Shown: positions 7,217-15,988 of the stretch, in pieces | How the letters are laid out: each line of letters opens with the position of its first letter | How positions within the stretch are numbered: position 1 is the stretch's first letter | Assembly (NCBI RefSeq): GCF_023156385.1 | Contig: NZ_JAKZAK010000022.1 | Location: 39,479-103,478 of the forward strand | Direction of reading: 5' to 3' | DNA length: 64,000 nt | DNA from: Marinobacter xestospongiae | GTDB taxonomy: Bacteria; Pseudomonadota; Gammaproteobacteria; Pseudomonadales; Oleiphilaceae | Program-made: the position numbers and the translations under genes | Notes under the pieces: model-generated | What the model was told of the DNA's origin: nothing | Databases searched by the model: none | What the model saw: the letters and a program-made list of their open reading frames with translations, nothing else

Positions 7217-8053
7217 ATGATCAAGGCGCTTCGTTGCCTGCTGTTGATACCGCTGCTGTGGCTGGCGGGCTGTTCGCCCGCCGCCGAGGTACCGGCGCTG
7301 CGGCTGAGTGAGGATGAACTGGCCTGGGTCGGGGCCCAGATCTTCCGCAACGAATGCGCCAGCCGTCCCCGGTGCCTGGTGCACTGGAACGAAGGGGAGG
7401 CGTTTCCGTCGCTGGGGATCGGCCATTTCATCTGGTACCCGAGCGCGGTGGACGACCGCTTTGTGGAGAGTTTCCCGGAACTGGTTGCCTTCATGACCGA
7501 GCGCGGCGTGACGCTGCCCACCTGGCTGGCGGAGCTGTCGCCTCTGGACGCGCCCTGGCCGGATCGGGCCAGTTTCCTGGCCCAGGCTGACAGCCCCAGG
7601 GTGGTTGCCCTGCGGGACTTCCTGCAGCAGCATCAGGGGGTACAGGCGGAGTTCATTTTTGCCCGCGCCCAGACCGCGCTGACGCGGGTGCTGGCAGCGG
7701 CGCCGGAGTCCCAGCGTGACGAGATCGCGGAACAGCTGGCGGCTCTCAGCGCCACACCGGGCGGCGTCTATGCCTTGCTCGATTACGTCAATTTCAAGGG
7801 TGAGGGTCTGGCGGCCGGTGAGCGCTACCAGAGCCAGGGCTGGGGACTGTTACAGGTACTGCAGCAGATGACGGCCACTGAGGGGGCCACCGCCCTGGCA
7901 CGTTTCCGCGATGCCGCCGCTGCGGTGTTGACCCGCCGTGCCGAGCTGGCACCCCGGGCGATTGAGCGGCAGCGCTGGTTGCCGGGCTGGCTGCGGCGGT
8001 TGCAAAGCTATCGGGAGCCGGCCATGCTCGGAGACGATAACGCCCAATCCTGA
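7217..8053 (+). CDS. Lipoprotein with lysozyme-like sequence features
   Basis: A 278-residue protein with a type II signal peptide (lipobox LAGC, Cys19), so it is predicted to be lipid-anchored in the envelope. Residues 44-75 read NECASRPRCLVHWNEGEAFPSLGIGHFIWYP. The spacing of a Glu, a GE pair and a GIGH segment recalls phage-type lysozyme folds, where a Glu is followed by a GxGH beta strand. This resemblance is by eye only. It lies in a tight run with the NlpC/P60 lipoprotein gene 20 bases downstream, which makes a peptidoglycan role plausible. Function is not proven for any relative known to me. Confidence 0.6.
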   Translation: MIKALRCLLLIPLLWLAGCSPAAEVPALRLSEDELAWVGAQIFRNECASRPRCLVHWNEGEAFPSLGIGHFIWYPSAVDDRFVESFPELVAFMTERGVTLPTWLAELSPLDAPWPDRASFLAQADSPRVVALRDFLQQHQGVQAEFIFARAQTALTRVLAAAPESQRDEIAEQLAALSATPGGVYALLDYVNFKGEGLAAGERYQSQGWGLLQVLQQMTATEGATALARFRDAAAAVLTRRAELAPRAIERQRWLPGWLRRLQSYREPAMLGDDNAQS

Positions 8054-8073
8054 CCCGACGGGACACCCACTTC

Positions 8074-8595
8074 ATGACCCAGCCAGCACCCCACTCAACG
8101 CCCGGCCCGACCGGCTGGTGGCGCGCCCTGCCTCTGGCGGCCCTGCTGGTGCTTGCCGGTTGCGCCAGTACCCCTGGCCCAGCGCCGCTGGCACCTCCTT
8201 CACTGTTGCCCCTGCCGGCCGCTTCAACGGATGGCCAGAGCCGGTTGCAGCAGGTCTTCGAGCACTACCAGGGCACGCCTTACCGGTATGGTGGCACCGA
8301 TGGCGGAGGCTTTGACTGTTCCGGGTTCATTCGTACCGCCTACCGTGAGGCGCTGGGGCAGGTGCTGCCACGGACCACCGGGCAGATGCTGGCGGCGGGG
8401 GCCGCGGTGCCGCCGGGCCAGGTCCGGCCCGGGGATGTGGTGTTCTTTCGACTGCAGGGCAAGGAGCGCCACGCCGGTATTTACCTGGGGCAGGGGCGCT
8501 TCATTCACGCCTCCACCTCCGTCGGCGTAACCGCTTCGCGGCTGGACCAGGGCTACTGGCGGCCGCGCTTCAGCCAGGTCCGGCGCTTTCGTTAG
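8074..8595 (+). CDS. NlpC/P60-family lipoprotein endopeptidase
   Basis: A 173-residue envelope lipoprotein: signal peptide with lipobox LAGC (Cys30), a short Pro-rich linker, then an NlpC/P60 domain. The catalytic cysteine is in FDCSGFIR (Cys82), the histidine in RHAGIYLG (His133), and the third residue is His145 in RFIHAS. The family cleaves peptide cross-links in peptidoglycan (D-Glu-meso-DAP bonds), as do Spr/MepS and NlpC. It is probably co-transcribed with the preceding lipoprotein. Its stop overlaps the convergent deacetylase stop by four bases (8592-8595). Confidence 0.88.
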   Translation: MTQPAPHSTPGPTGWWRALPLAALLVLAGCASTPGPAPLAPPSLLPLPAASTDGQSRLQQVFEHYQGTPYRYGGTDGGGFDCSGFIRTAYREALGQVLPRTTGQMLAAGAAVPPGQVRPGDVVFFRLQGKERHAGIYLGQGRFIHASTSVGVTASRLDQGYWRPRFSQVRRFR

Positions 8596-9617
8596 CCTTC
8601 AAACCCTTTCAACACGTTGACCACATTGACGCCTATGGCGTCGACGTCGTAGCCCCCTTCCATGGTAAACAGCGTGGGCAGCCCCAGCTCTGCCAGTCGC
8701 TGCCCCAGGGTGAGGTAGTCGCTGGACTTGAGCTTGAAGAACGAGATCGGGTCTTCCTCGAAGGTGTCCACCCCCAAAGCGATGATCAGGGCGTCCGGAG
8801 CATAGTCGACGATGCGCTGGCAGGCGGTCTCCAGCCCTTCGCGCCAGACCTCGAACGGGGTGTTGGGCGGGTAGGTGATGTTGAGGTTGTAGCCCTCGCC
8901 GTCGCCTTCGCCGGTTTCGTCCTCGAAGCCGAGGAAATGGGGGAATACCAGGTCCGGATCACCGTGCAGGCTGAGGGTCAGCACATCGCTGCGCTGGTAG
9001 AAGATGCTCTGGGTGCCGTTACCGTGGTGGAAGTCGACGTCGAGAATCGCCACCCGTTTGGCGCCCTGGTCGAGGAATGCCTGGGCGGCAATGCCGGCGT
9101 TGTTGAAGAAGCAGTAGCCGCCAAACAGTTCCTCGGCGGCATGGTGTCCCGGCGGCCGGCACAGTGCGAAGGCGGCACGTTCACCACCGGCCACCAGGGC
9201 CTGGGCGGTCAGCGCCACATCCACGGCGGCGCGGGCGGCTTCCCAGGTGCCCTCAGTGATCGAGGTTTCGGCGGCAAAGCTGTAGAAACCCAGGCGGCCG
9301 TCGATGTCTTTGGGCAGCCGCTCGCGCATGCCCCGCCCGGACCAGACCGCGGGGATGGCTTCGCCGGGTTTGCCCTCGGCCTGCCAGTCACGCCAGCAAT
9401 GTTCCAGAAACTCGATGTAGCGATCGCTGTGAATCCGTCGGATCGGCGCCAGCCCATGGGACTCGGGTGGCAGCACCTCACCGAGTTGCTGTTCTTTCAC
9501 CCGGGCGAGGATGGTTTCTGCCCGGTTGGGGTTCTCATGGGGTGGGATCAGTACCCCGCCGTCCAGTTCGGAGACAGCCGTACGACGGTGGTGCAGGGGC
9601 GAATACACGGTTTTCAT
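8592..9617 (-). CDS. Histone deacetylase-family amidohydrolase
   Basis: A 341-residue zinc enzyme of the HDAC/acetylpolyamine amidohydrolase superfamily. Motifs in order: RPPGHHA with catalytic His158-His159, LDVDFHHGNGTQ with zinc ligands Asp195 and His197, GVDTFEEDP with ligand Asp284, and MEGGY with the transition-state tyrosine Tyr323. Bacterial members remove acetyl or longer acyl groups from lysine, polyamines or small amides. The insert with EDETGEGDGEGYN is typical of the bacterial HDAH-like group. It stands alone, convergent with the NlpC gene. The start follows GGAAG. The physiological substrate is not predictable. Confidence 0.9.
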   Translation of the reverse strand: MKTVYSPLHHRRTAVSELDGGVLIPPHENPNRAETILARVKEQQLGEVLPPESHGLAPIRRIHSDRYIEFLEHCWRDWQAEGKPGEAIPAVWSGRGMRERLPKDIDGRLGFYSFAAETSITEGTWEAARAAVDVALTAQALVAGGERAAFALCRPPGHHAAEELFGGYCFFNNAGIAAQAFLDQGAKRVAILDVDFHHGNGTQSIFYQRSDVLTLSLHGDPDLVFPHFLGFEDETGEGDGEGYNLNITYPPNTPFEVWREGLETACQRIVDYAPDALIIALGVDTFEEDPISFFKLKSSDYLTLGQRLAELGLPTLFTMEGGYDVDAIGVNVVNVLKGFEG

Positions 9618-9725
9618 CGATAACGCTTCCGGTTGGCCAAAGGAGCCACTGTCGCACAGCGTCCGGGGTGGCTCAATGGGGCCTTCGTAGGATCAGACGC
9701 ATGCTTGCCGGTTGCAGGCTATCGA

Positions 9726-9847
9726 TTGGCCATGTTAGGCCAAAGATTGCAAAACTATGTGTAAAACCAATGAATTGGCGGGTGGACTAATTGCCTTACT
9801 AACATAAGTGTCTAAACTGTAACCTCATAATTACGGATAATTATGAG
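9726..9847 (+). promoter_or_regulatory. Control region of the dihaem cytochrome operon with three inverted repeats
   Basis: This AT-rich stretch holds TTGGCC-N6-GGCCAA (9726-9743), CCAAT-GA-ATTGG (9767-9778), and a 10-bp perfect inverted repeat with arms CTCATAATTA (9824-9833) and TAATTATGAG (9838-9847). A sigma-70-like promoter fits between: TTGCCT (9791-9796), 16-base spacer, TAAACT (9813-9818). The last repeat would lie in the first part of the transcript and end 6 bases before the start codon, so it could be an operator or a hairpin covering the ribosome site. Confidence 0.5.
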
Positions 9848-9853
9848 AGTGCT

Positions 9854-11497
9854 ATGGACACACGTAGAAGAACAATCATCGCGGTTTCCCTGACCACCCT
9901 GGTGTTGCTTGCGATTGCGGTGACCCTGGGCGTTCGCCACTACTCCGATACGGCTCCCGATACCGACTACCAGGAACTGGCCCAGGGCTGGGACAACCGG
10001 GTGCGGGAGCAGATGCATCACCTCAGCTTCGGTTCCCGTATTCTGCCCTACGACTGGCTGCTGCACCTTGAGCAGGCCGACAGCGACGAACCGTTGCGGG
10101 ACAACGCCCACCTGGCGGGGCTCGGCTTCATTCCCGCCAAGGCCAGCCCGCTCAATCCGGACGGTCTGCCGGTGGGGTTCAGCCGTGACCATGCCCGTGA
10201 TGGTCAGCTTTGGGCCGGGGTCAACTGCGCCGCCTGCCATACCGGGGTGATTCGTTACAACGGCGAGCAGGCCATCGTCGAGGGCGCCCCGGCGCTGATC
10301 GATTTCAGCGGGCTGGAAGCGGCGGTGGAGGCGAGCCTGGCGGCGACCCTGGCGGATGACGGCAAGTTCCAGCGCCTGGTCACGGCGCTGGCACCCGAGG
10401 ACCCCGACGCCCTGCGCCAGCAGTTGCAACAGCGCCGGGACTACCTGAACTGGCGCCGTGGCATTAACCGCAGTGATACCGCCTACGGCCATGGTCGCCT
10501 GGATGCCTTTGGCCAGATCTTCAACACCGTGGCGGTGGAATTGCTGGAGGAGCCCGCCAACGCCCGTCCTGCCAATGCGCCGGTGAGCTATCCGTTCCTG
10601 TGGCGGGCCTCCCACCTGGATCTGGTGCAGTGGAACGGTTCCGCTCCCAACAAGGCCCCCGGTCCCCTGATCCAGAATGTCACCACCGCGTTGGCGGTGT
10701 ACGGCACCGCCAACCTGGTCGATCATTCCGGCCGCACCGGCTACCCCAGTTCGGTGAATGTCAGCAACCTCGGTACCCTGCAGAAACACTACTACCAACT
10801 GCAGTCGCCACGCTGGCCGGCGTCACTGCTGGGCGCCCTGGACAGTGACCGGGTGGCCCGTGGTGAGACCCTCTACCGCAACAACTGCCTGGCCTGCCAC
10901 CAGCTCAGTGACCGCAACCAGGCCAAGGAATCGCTACGGGTGACCCTGGTGCCGCTGACCGAAGTGGGTACCGATCCGCGTATGGCGGACAACTTCATCG
11001 ACGCCCGGGCAGACACCGGCGCCCTGCAGGGCCGCAAGCAGTTCGTGCTGGCGGGTGACCGCTTTGGCGAGCAGGCCCGCACCATCGATATGGTGGTCCA
11101 TGCCGCCATGGGCGCCACCCTGCGCCATCCGGTGGAGGCGGTGGTGGCAGCGGTGAAGGACTACCAGAAAGTGTATGGCACCCAGCCGGCCAACGAACCC
11201 CGCCAGTACAAGGCCCGTCCGCTGGCTGGCGTCTGGGCCACGGCGCCCTACCTGCATAACGGTTCGGTACCGACGCTGTTTGATCTGCTGACGCCGCCGT
11301 CCGAGCGTCCCCGGCAGTTCCATGTCGGCAGCGCCCACTTCGATCCGGAACGGGTGGGCTTTGATAGCACCGCCGGAGCGCACACCAGCCTGTTCGACAC
11401 CTCGCTGCCGGGAAACCACAACGGTGGCCACGTCTATGGCACCGACCTGTCCGAGGCGGACCGGCTGGCGCTGATCGAATACCTCAAGAGTCTGTAG
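9854..11497 (+). CDS. RoxA-like dihaem cytochrome c
   Basis: A 547-residue protein with an N-terminal membrane anchor (about residues 8-26) and two haem c sites, CAACH (125-129) and CLACH (345-349). The C-terminal segment ARPLAGVWATAPYLHNGSVPTLFDLL, followed by VGSAHFDPERVGF, matches the dihaem peroxidase-like family that includes rubber oxygenases RoxA and RoxB. The protein should sit in the periplasm, tethered to the inner membrane. RoxA relatives are either dioxygenases cleaving isoprenoid double bonds or peroxidase-like enzymes; which applies here is unknown. It begins an operon with a larger paralogue (39 bases downstream) and a patatin gene. The ribosome site is weak and partly within a hairpin. 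Confidence 0.85.
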   Translation: MDTRRRTIIAVSLTTLVLLAIAVTLGVRHYSDTAPDTDYQELAQGWDNRVREQMHHLSFGSRILPYDWLLHLEQADSDEPLRDNAHLAGLGFIPAKASPLNPDGLPVGFSRDHARDGQLWAGVNCAACHTGVIRYNGEQAIVEGAPALIDFSGLEAAVEASLAATLADDGKFQRLVTALAPEDPDALRQQLQQRRDYLNWRRGINRSDTAYGHGRLDAFGQIFNTVAVELLEEPANARPANAPVSYPFLWRASHLDLVQWNGSAPNKAPGPLIQNVTTALAVYGTANLVDHSGRTGYPSSVNVSNLGTLQKHYYQLQSPRWPASLLGALDSDRVARGETLYRNNCLACHQLSDRNQAKESLRVTLVPLTEVGTDPRMADNFIDARADTGALQGRKQFVLAGDRFGEQARTIDMVVHAAMGATLRHPVEAVVAAVKDYQKVYGTQPANEPRQYKARPLAGVWATAPYLHNGSVPTLFDLLTPPSERPRQFHVGSAHFDPERVGFDSTAGAHTSLFDTSLPGNHNGGHVYGTDLSEADRLALIEYLKSL

Positions 11498-11536
11498 CGG
11501 CCGGGATCGGCCCTGAAATCGCACAAGGAACGCATC

Positions 11537-13849
11537 ATGACCCTATCCCTGTCTCAACGTCTCTGGCTCTGGTGTGGCAAGGCCCTGAAGTGGCTGGTTA
11601 TTCTGGCCCTGGTCCTGCTGCTGGCCGCAGTGGCGCTGTTTGCCTGGTACATGCTGTGGCCGACCTCGTCGGTGCCACCGCTGGAGCAGGTGGACGAAGT
11701 GGTGTATCTGGACCAGGGCTGGGGCGTCCGGCGGGAGTCGGCGCCACGCCAGCACTACTATTACACCCCCCAGGGCACCTCCATGCCCCAGGGCGCCACC
11801 ACCGGGGCGGTCCGCTACGACTGGTTTGTGCATCTGGAACTGCCGTTCTCGGACCAGCGCTTCGCCGATCCGGATCACCTGCGCCAGCTCCGGTTTCTGG
11901 TGGACCCGGCGCCCACGGCGGGCAACCCGGACCAGTTACCGGTCGGTTTCACCCGCCATTTTGATCCGGTCACTGGCGATCAGTTGCTGGATGTCTCCTG
12001 CGCCGCCTGCCACACCGGTGAACTGCACATGGAGCGGGAGGGTCGTCGCTACGCCCTGAGGGTGGATGGTGGCCAGGCGATGCATGCGCTCACCGACACC
12101 ACCCGTGGTGCCTTTGCCCCGAAACTGGTGGCCTCGCTGTTCTACACCGCGCTGGTGCCGTGGAAGTTCGATGAATTCGCCCGCCGGGTGCTGGCCCAGC
12201 GCTACCCGGACGGCAAGTACGAACTGCGTGACAAGCTGTGGGCATCGGTCAGGGCCTTTGCCAGCAGTCCCCAGAACAATCCCTTTGGTCACCTTTACCC
12301 GGTGCAGGAAGGTTATGGTCGAACCGACGCGCTGGGGCGCATTGGCAACACCGTCTTTGGCGACCACCTGAAGCCGGCCAACTCGCCGTCCGGCAACTAC
12401 CAGCCCGGCAACGCCCCGGTCAGTTACCCCTATCTGTGGAACATCTGGAAATTCAGCTGGGTGCAGTACAATGGCTCGGTTGCCCAGCCGCTGGCCCGCA
12501 ATATTGGCGAGGCCATGGGGGTTGGGGCACGGATTCCGCTGCTGAACGATACCGATGGTCCGTTGCCGGCGCCGGAGCGTTTCCGCAGTTCGGTACGGAT
12601 CGAGGACCTGGTGGCCATCGAGCATACCCTGCAATCGCTGCAGCCGCCGACCTGGCCCGATACCCTGCTGGGGGAAGTAGACACCGCCCTGGCGGACCGG
12701 GGCGCCGGGCTGTTTGCCCGCCACTGCCAGAGCTGTCACGGTCCCCATCGGGTGTCGGAGGCTCGCCAGCAGGCGCTGGCACCGCTGAAGCCCTCGGCTG
12801 ACAGTGAATGGCGCATTGAGGTGATTCCGGCGTCCCACATCGGCACCGATCCGGCAACCGCCGATGGCTTCATGGATCGCCGTTATGACCTCAGCCCCAC
12901 CGGCCTGACCGATGCGGATCTGGAAGACGCGTTGCGTCCGTTACTGTACCGGCAACTGGTGCGTCAGGTGCGATACCGTCTGCGTGAAGTCATTGACGGT
13001 CGCCAGCGCCAGGGGCTGGCGCTGGGTGAGTTGCCGGCGTTGCTGGCGGATTACCCGACCCAGTCGCCGGACGCCCGCATTCCGCAGGCCCGCTTCGACG
13101 CCCTGCTGGCCAGTCTGAGCGAGCTGGTGGTGCCGTTGCCATCGGTACCGGGAGTGCGTACCCCCGCCCCGGACCCGCTCAGCTGCGACCTCGACTGCCA
13201 GACCGTGGCGCTGTTGTGGCAACTCCAGCATGGCCAGGATTACGCCGACATCCAGCTGGATGCGCTGGATGTGACCCGGTTGACCGAGGGCGAGGCCCTG
13301 AACGTCGTCGGTATCCTGGTCAAGAACCGCTACTTTGCTGATCAGCGCCTGGACTTTGACCAGCAGCAGTGTGTGGAAGGGTTTGGCACCCTTGACCTGC
13401 CGCAGCAGGTTCGCGGCTACAAACCGCGGCCGCTGGCCGGCGTCTGGGCCACGCCTCCGTTCCTCCACAATGGTTCGGTACCGACCATCTACCAGCTGCT
13501 GTCGCCGCCGGAAACCCGCAGCGAACGCTTCCTGGTGGGCTCCCGCCGCTACGATCCGGAGCACCTGGGCTACGATGTCCAGAGCGAGGGTGACGGCGAC
13601 GGCTTCTGGTTTGATACCACCGTGTCCGGCAACCACAACAGTGGTCACGCCTTCGCCGCCGATCCGCAGTTGTGGCAGCAGCACCTGGCGGACCCCGACG
13701 CCCAGCCGCTGCCGCAGGGGGTCATTGGCCCCATCCTCAGCCATAACGACAAGATGGCCCTGCTGGAATACCTCAAGGTCCATCGGGATTCCCGCGACCA
13801 GGGCTATCAGCCGCCGGCGGCCAACTGCTTTGGGGAGGGCGGGGTATGA
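11537..13849 (+). CDS. Large RoxA-like dihaem cytochrome c
   Basis: A 770-residue paralogue of the preceding gene. It has an N-terminal membrane segment (about 18-40) and two haem c sites, CAACH (155-159) and CQSCH (397-401). It shares the C-terminal signature RPLAGVWATPPFLHNGSVPTIYQLL and VGSRRYDPEHLGY, plus GNHNSGH shared in form with GNHNGGH in the first protein. The extra 220 residues are mostly an insertion after the second haem (about 440-590) with DPLSCDLDCQT. The pair probably arose by duplication and may form a heteromeric periplasmic redox complex; that is inference. Its stop overlaps the patatin start (ATGA, 13846-13849), so the two are translationally coupled. Confidence 0.85.
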   Translation: MTLSLSQRLWLWCGKALKWLVILALVLLLAAVALFAWYMLWPTSSVPPLEQVDEVVYLDQGWGVRRESAPRQHYYYTPQGTSMPQGATTGAVRYDWFVHLELPFSDQRFADPDHLRQLRFLVDPAPTAGNPDQLPVGFTRHFDPVTGDQLLDVSCAACHTGELHMEREGRRYALRVDGGQAMHALTDTTRGAFAPKLVASLFYTALVPWKFDEFARRVLAQRYPDGKYELRDKLWASVRAFASSPQNNPFGHLYPVQEGYGRTDALGRIGNTVFGDHLKPANSPSGNYQPGNAPVSYPYLWNIWKFSWVQYNGSVAQPLARNIGEAMGVGARIPLLNDTDGPLPAPERFRSSVRIEDLVAIEHTLQSLQPPTWPDTLLGEVDTALADRGAGLFARHCQSCHGPHRVSEARQQALAPLKPSADSEWRIEVIPASHIGTDPATADGFMDRRYDLSPTGLTDADLEDALRPLLYRQLVRQVRYRLREVIDGRQRQGLALGELPALLADYPTQSPDARIPQARFDALLASLSELVVPLPSVPGVRTPAPDPLSCDLDCQTVALLWQLQHGQDYADIQLDALDVTRLTEGEALNVVGILVKNRYFADQRLDFDQQQCVEGFGTLDLPQQVRGYKPRPLAGVWATPPFLHNGSVPTIYQLLSPPETRSERFLVGSRRYDPEHLGYDVQSEGDGDGFWFDTTVSGNHNSGHAFAADPQLWQQHLADPDAQPLPQGVIGPILSHNDKMALLEYLKVHRDSRDQGYQPPAANCFGEGGV

Positions 13850-15966
13850 CCGCCCGGGAACCCCGCCCGGAGCCGGTCTACACCGAAGACTTCAGCGAGG
13901 TCGAGGCCGCCGAGCGGCAATGGATTCAGGCCCGGCGACGGGCCTGTGGCCAGGATGTGGCCGAGGATGCGCCCATCACCGCACTGGCGCTGTCCGGTGG
14001 CGGTATCCGTTCCGCCACCTTCAACCTGGGGGTGTTGCAGGCCCTGGCCCGGGCCGGGCTGCTGCATCAGGTGGACTACCTGTCGTCGGTTTCCGGCGGT
14101 GGCTACATTGCCGCCTGCCTGAGCTGGCTGCGGGCCCACTTTCCGGTCTGTCAGCAGCGGGACATCGCCGCGGCGCCGCTGGCCAATGGCCGTGGTACCG
14201 TGCTGGCCAATGGCCGTGGTACCGTGCTGGACTGGCTGCGGGCCCATGGCAACTACCTGATCAACGGCAAAGGCATCTCGGGCTGGACTCTGGGAGCCTC
14301 CATCCTGGCGGGCACCCTGCTCAATCTGCTGGTGCTGATGCCATTGCTGCTGGGCCTGGTGGCGCTGGCCAGTGCCGAGTGGTGGTCGGTGTCCTGGCCC
14401 GTCTGGTTGCACCTGCCCGGGGCTCAGGCCATCTCCGGACATGACGGATTTATCCTGTTGCTGCTGACCGGGTTGGCGAGTGCGGGGCTGTATCTATTGG
14501 TGCTGCTGGTATTTGCCCTGGCCAGTTCCGAACGCGGGCCGGCGGGTCACCGCACCGAACGTCGGTTGCGGCTGGTGTTGGGCTGGTGCCTGGCGACAAC
14601 TGTGATGGGACTGGTGGTGGGGCTGCTGCCGGTAGTGGCAGATCTGGAGATGGCCGCGCTGAGCCGGTTTGGCAGTGAACGGCTGGCGGGGGTGATGCAC
14701 CACCTGACGTACCTGGGCCCCATGGCCACCGGGCTGTGGTCGTTGCGACTGGCCCGCAAGCAGGGTGGCGGCCTGGCCGTGGCCGGCCTGGGGTTGTTGC
14801 TGTACGGTTTCCTGACCCTGCTGTACTACCTCTGCACCGATACCGGCCTGATCGGTTCCAGCCTCTACATCGGCTGGCTGGGGCTGTCCCTGGTACTGGC
14901 TCTGGTGGGCAACATCAACACCCTGTCGATGCACAGCTTTTACCGGGGCCGGCTGGCCGACGCCTACCTGCCGGTGGTTGCCAACCCCGGTTCGGAGACC
15001 GCCGACTGGCCCAAGGACCCGCTGCGGTTCCGGCTTACGGAACTGCATCCGTCCTCCGGGGCACCGCTGCACCTGATCAACACCACCCTCAACACCCGCA
15101 ATTCCCGCCGCCAGCGGCTGCAAAGCCGGGGCGGCGCGTCGATGGTGCTGAGCCCGCTGTACTGCGGTTCGGCGGCCACCGGCTATCGTCATACCGGTGA
15201 TTACCTCGGTGGCGCCATGACGCTCTCCACCGCCTTTGCGGTGTCTGGTGCGGCGGTGGACCCGGACACCTTCAGTACCCGTTCCCGCCCCCTCAGTTTT
15301 CTGATGACGCTGCTCAATCTGCGGCTCGGGGTGTGGACCCGTAATCCCCGCAGTATCCGCCAGTGGCGCTGGCTGCCGGGCTGGTACCGTTACATGCTGC
15401 GGGAAATGCTGGGTCTTGGTCTGGCGGAGTCGGAGGCGGAAATCCACCTTTCCGATGGCGGCCATTTCGACAATCTGGGGCTCTACGAACTGGTTCGCCG
15501 GCGCTGCCGGTTCATTGTTATCAGCGATGCCGGTGCCGATCCGGACACCTCGCTGTCGGACCTGGGCCGGGCCATCCAGCGGGTGAGGGCCGACTTCGAC
15601 GCCGAAGTGATGCTCAGCGCCGATGATCTGGTGCGCCGGACCGCCGATGGTATGGCGGAGCGGGCCTACGTCTGGGGGCGGGTGCGCTATGCCGATGGCA
15701 GCGAGGGGCAGATCCTCTACCTGCGGGCGTCGCTGTGTCCGGGGCTCAGCGCCGACATCTACGCCTACTGGCGTCGCAACCCCTCCTTCCCCAACCAGAC
15801 CACGGCCGACCAGTTCTTCGACGAGATGCAGTTCGACAGCTACCGCCAGCTGGGTCTGGAGCTGATGACCGCAATCCTTGCCGATGCGCCGCGGGACTTT
15901 GCGACGCTGTTTGCCCGGGCGGAACGCGGAGCAGCTCCGGACTGCCCCCGGACCAGCGATGCCTGA
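13846..15966 (+). CDS. Membrane-embedded patatin-like phospholipase
   Basis: A 706-residue protein. Residues 45-90 hold the patatin oxyanion loop SGGGIRS (50-56) and the nucleophile elbow SVSGG with Ser83. The dyad aspartate is Asp537 in LSDGGHFDNLGLYEL. Between them, about residues 150-365, several hydrophobic helices are inserted, so the lipase domain is split by a membrane domain. The expected activity is lipid acyl hydrolysis. It is co-translated with the dihaem cytochrome gene, suggesting that the three proteins act on the same lipidic substrate. A 24-base exact tandem duplication (14179-14226) adds eight residues after the active-site region. Confidence 0.85.
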   Translation: MTAREPRPEPVYTEDFSEVEAAERQWIQARRRACGQDVAEDAPITALALSGGGIRSATFNLGVLQALARAGLLHQVDYLSSVSGGGYIAACLSWLRAHFPVCQQRDIAAAPLANGRGTVLANGRGTVLDWLRAHGNYLINGKGISGWTLGASILAGTLLNLLVLMPLLLGLVALASAEWWSVSWPVWLHLPGAQAISGHDGFILLLLTGLASAGLYLLVLLVFALASSERGPAGHRTERRLRLVLGWCLATTVMGLVVGLLPVVADLEMAALSRFGSERLAGVMHHLTYLGPMATGLWSLRLARKQGGGLAVAGLGLLLYGFLTLLYYLCTDTGLIGSSLYIGWLGLSLVLALVGNINTLSMHSFYRGRLADAYLPVVANPGSETADWPKDPLRFRLTELHPSSGAPLHLINTTLNTRNSRRQRLQSRGGASMVLSPLYCGSAATGYRHTGDYLGGAMTLSTAFAVSGAAVDPDTFSTRSRPLSFLMTLLNLRLGVWTRNPRSIRQWRWLPGWYRYMLREMLGLGLAESEAEIHLSDGGHFDNLGLYELVRRRCRFIVISDAGADPDTSLSDLGRAIQRVRADFDAEVMLSADDLVRRTADGMAERAYVWGRVRYADGSEGQILYLRASLCPGLSADIYAYWRRNPSFPNQTTADQFFDEMQFDSYRQLGLELMTAILADAPRDFATLFARAERGAAPDCPRTSDA
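14179..14226 (+). repeat. Exact 24-bp tandem duplication inside the patatin gene
   Basis: Two identical 24-base units (14179-14202 and 14203-14226) encode LANGRGTV twice in frame. The identity at synonymous positions points to a recent duplication, and it preserves the frame. Confidence 0.9.
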
Positions 15967-15988
15967 CGACAGTTTCTAACAGCGGCCG

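Noticed and set aside
9812..10798. Long minus-strand open frame opposite the first dihaem cytochrome gene
   Set aside because: It is a GC-driven shadow of a gene with two haem motifs; the product has no coherent fold pattern.
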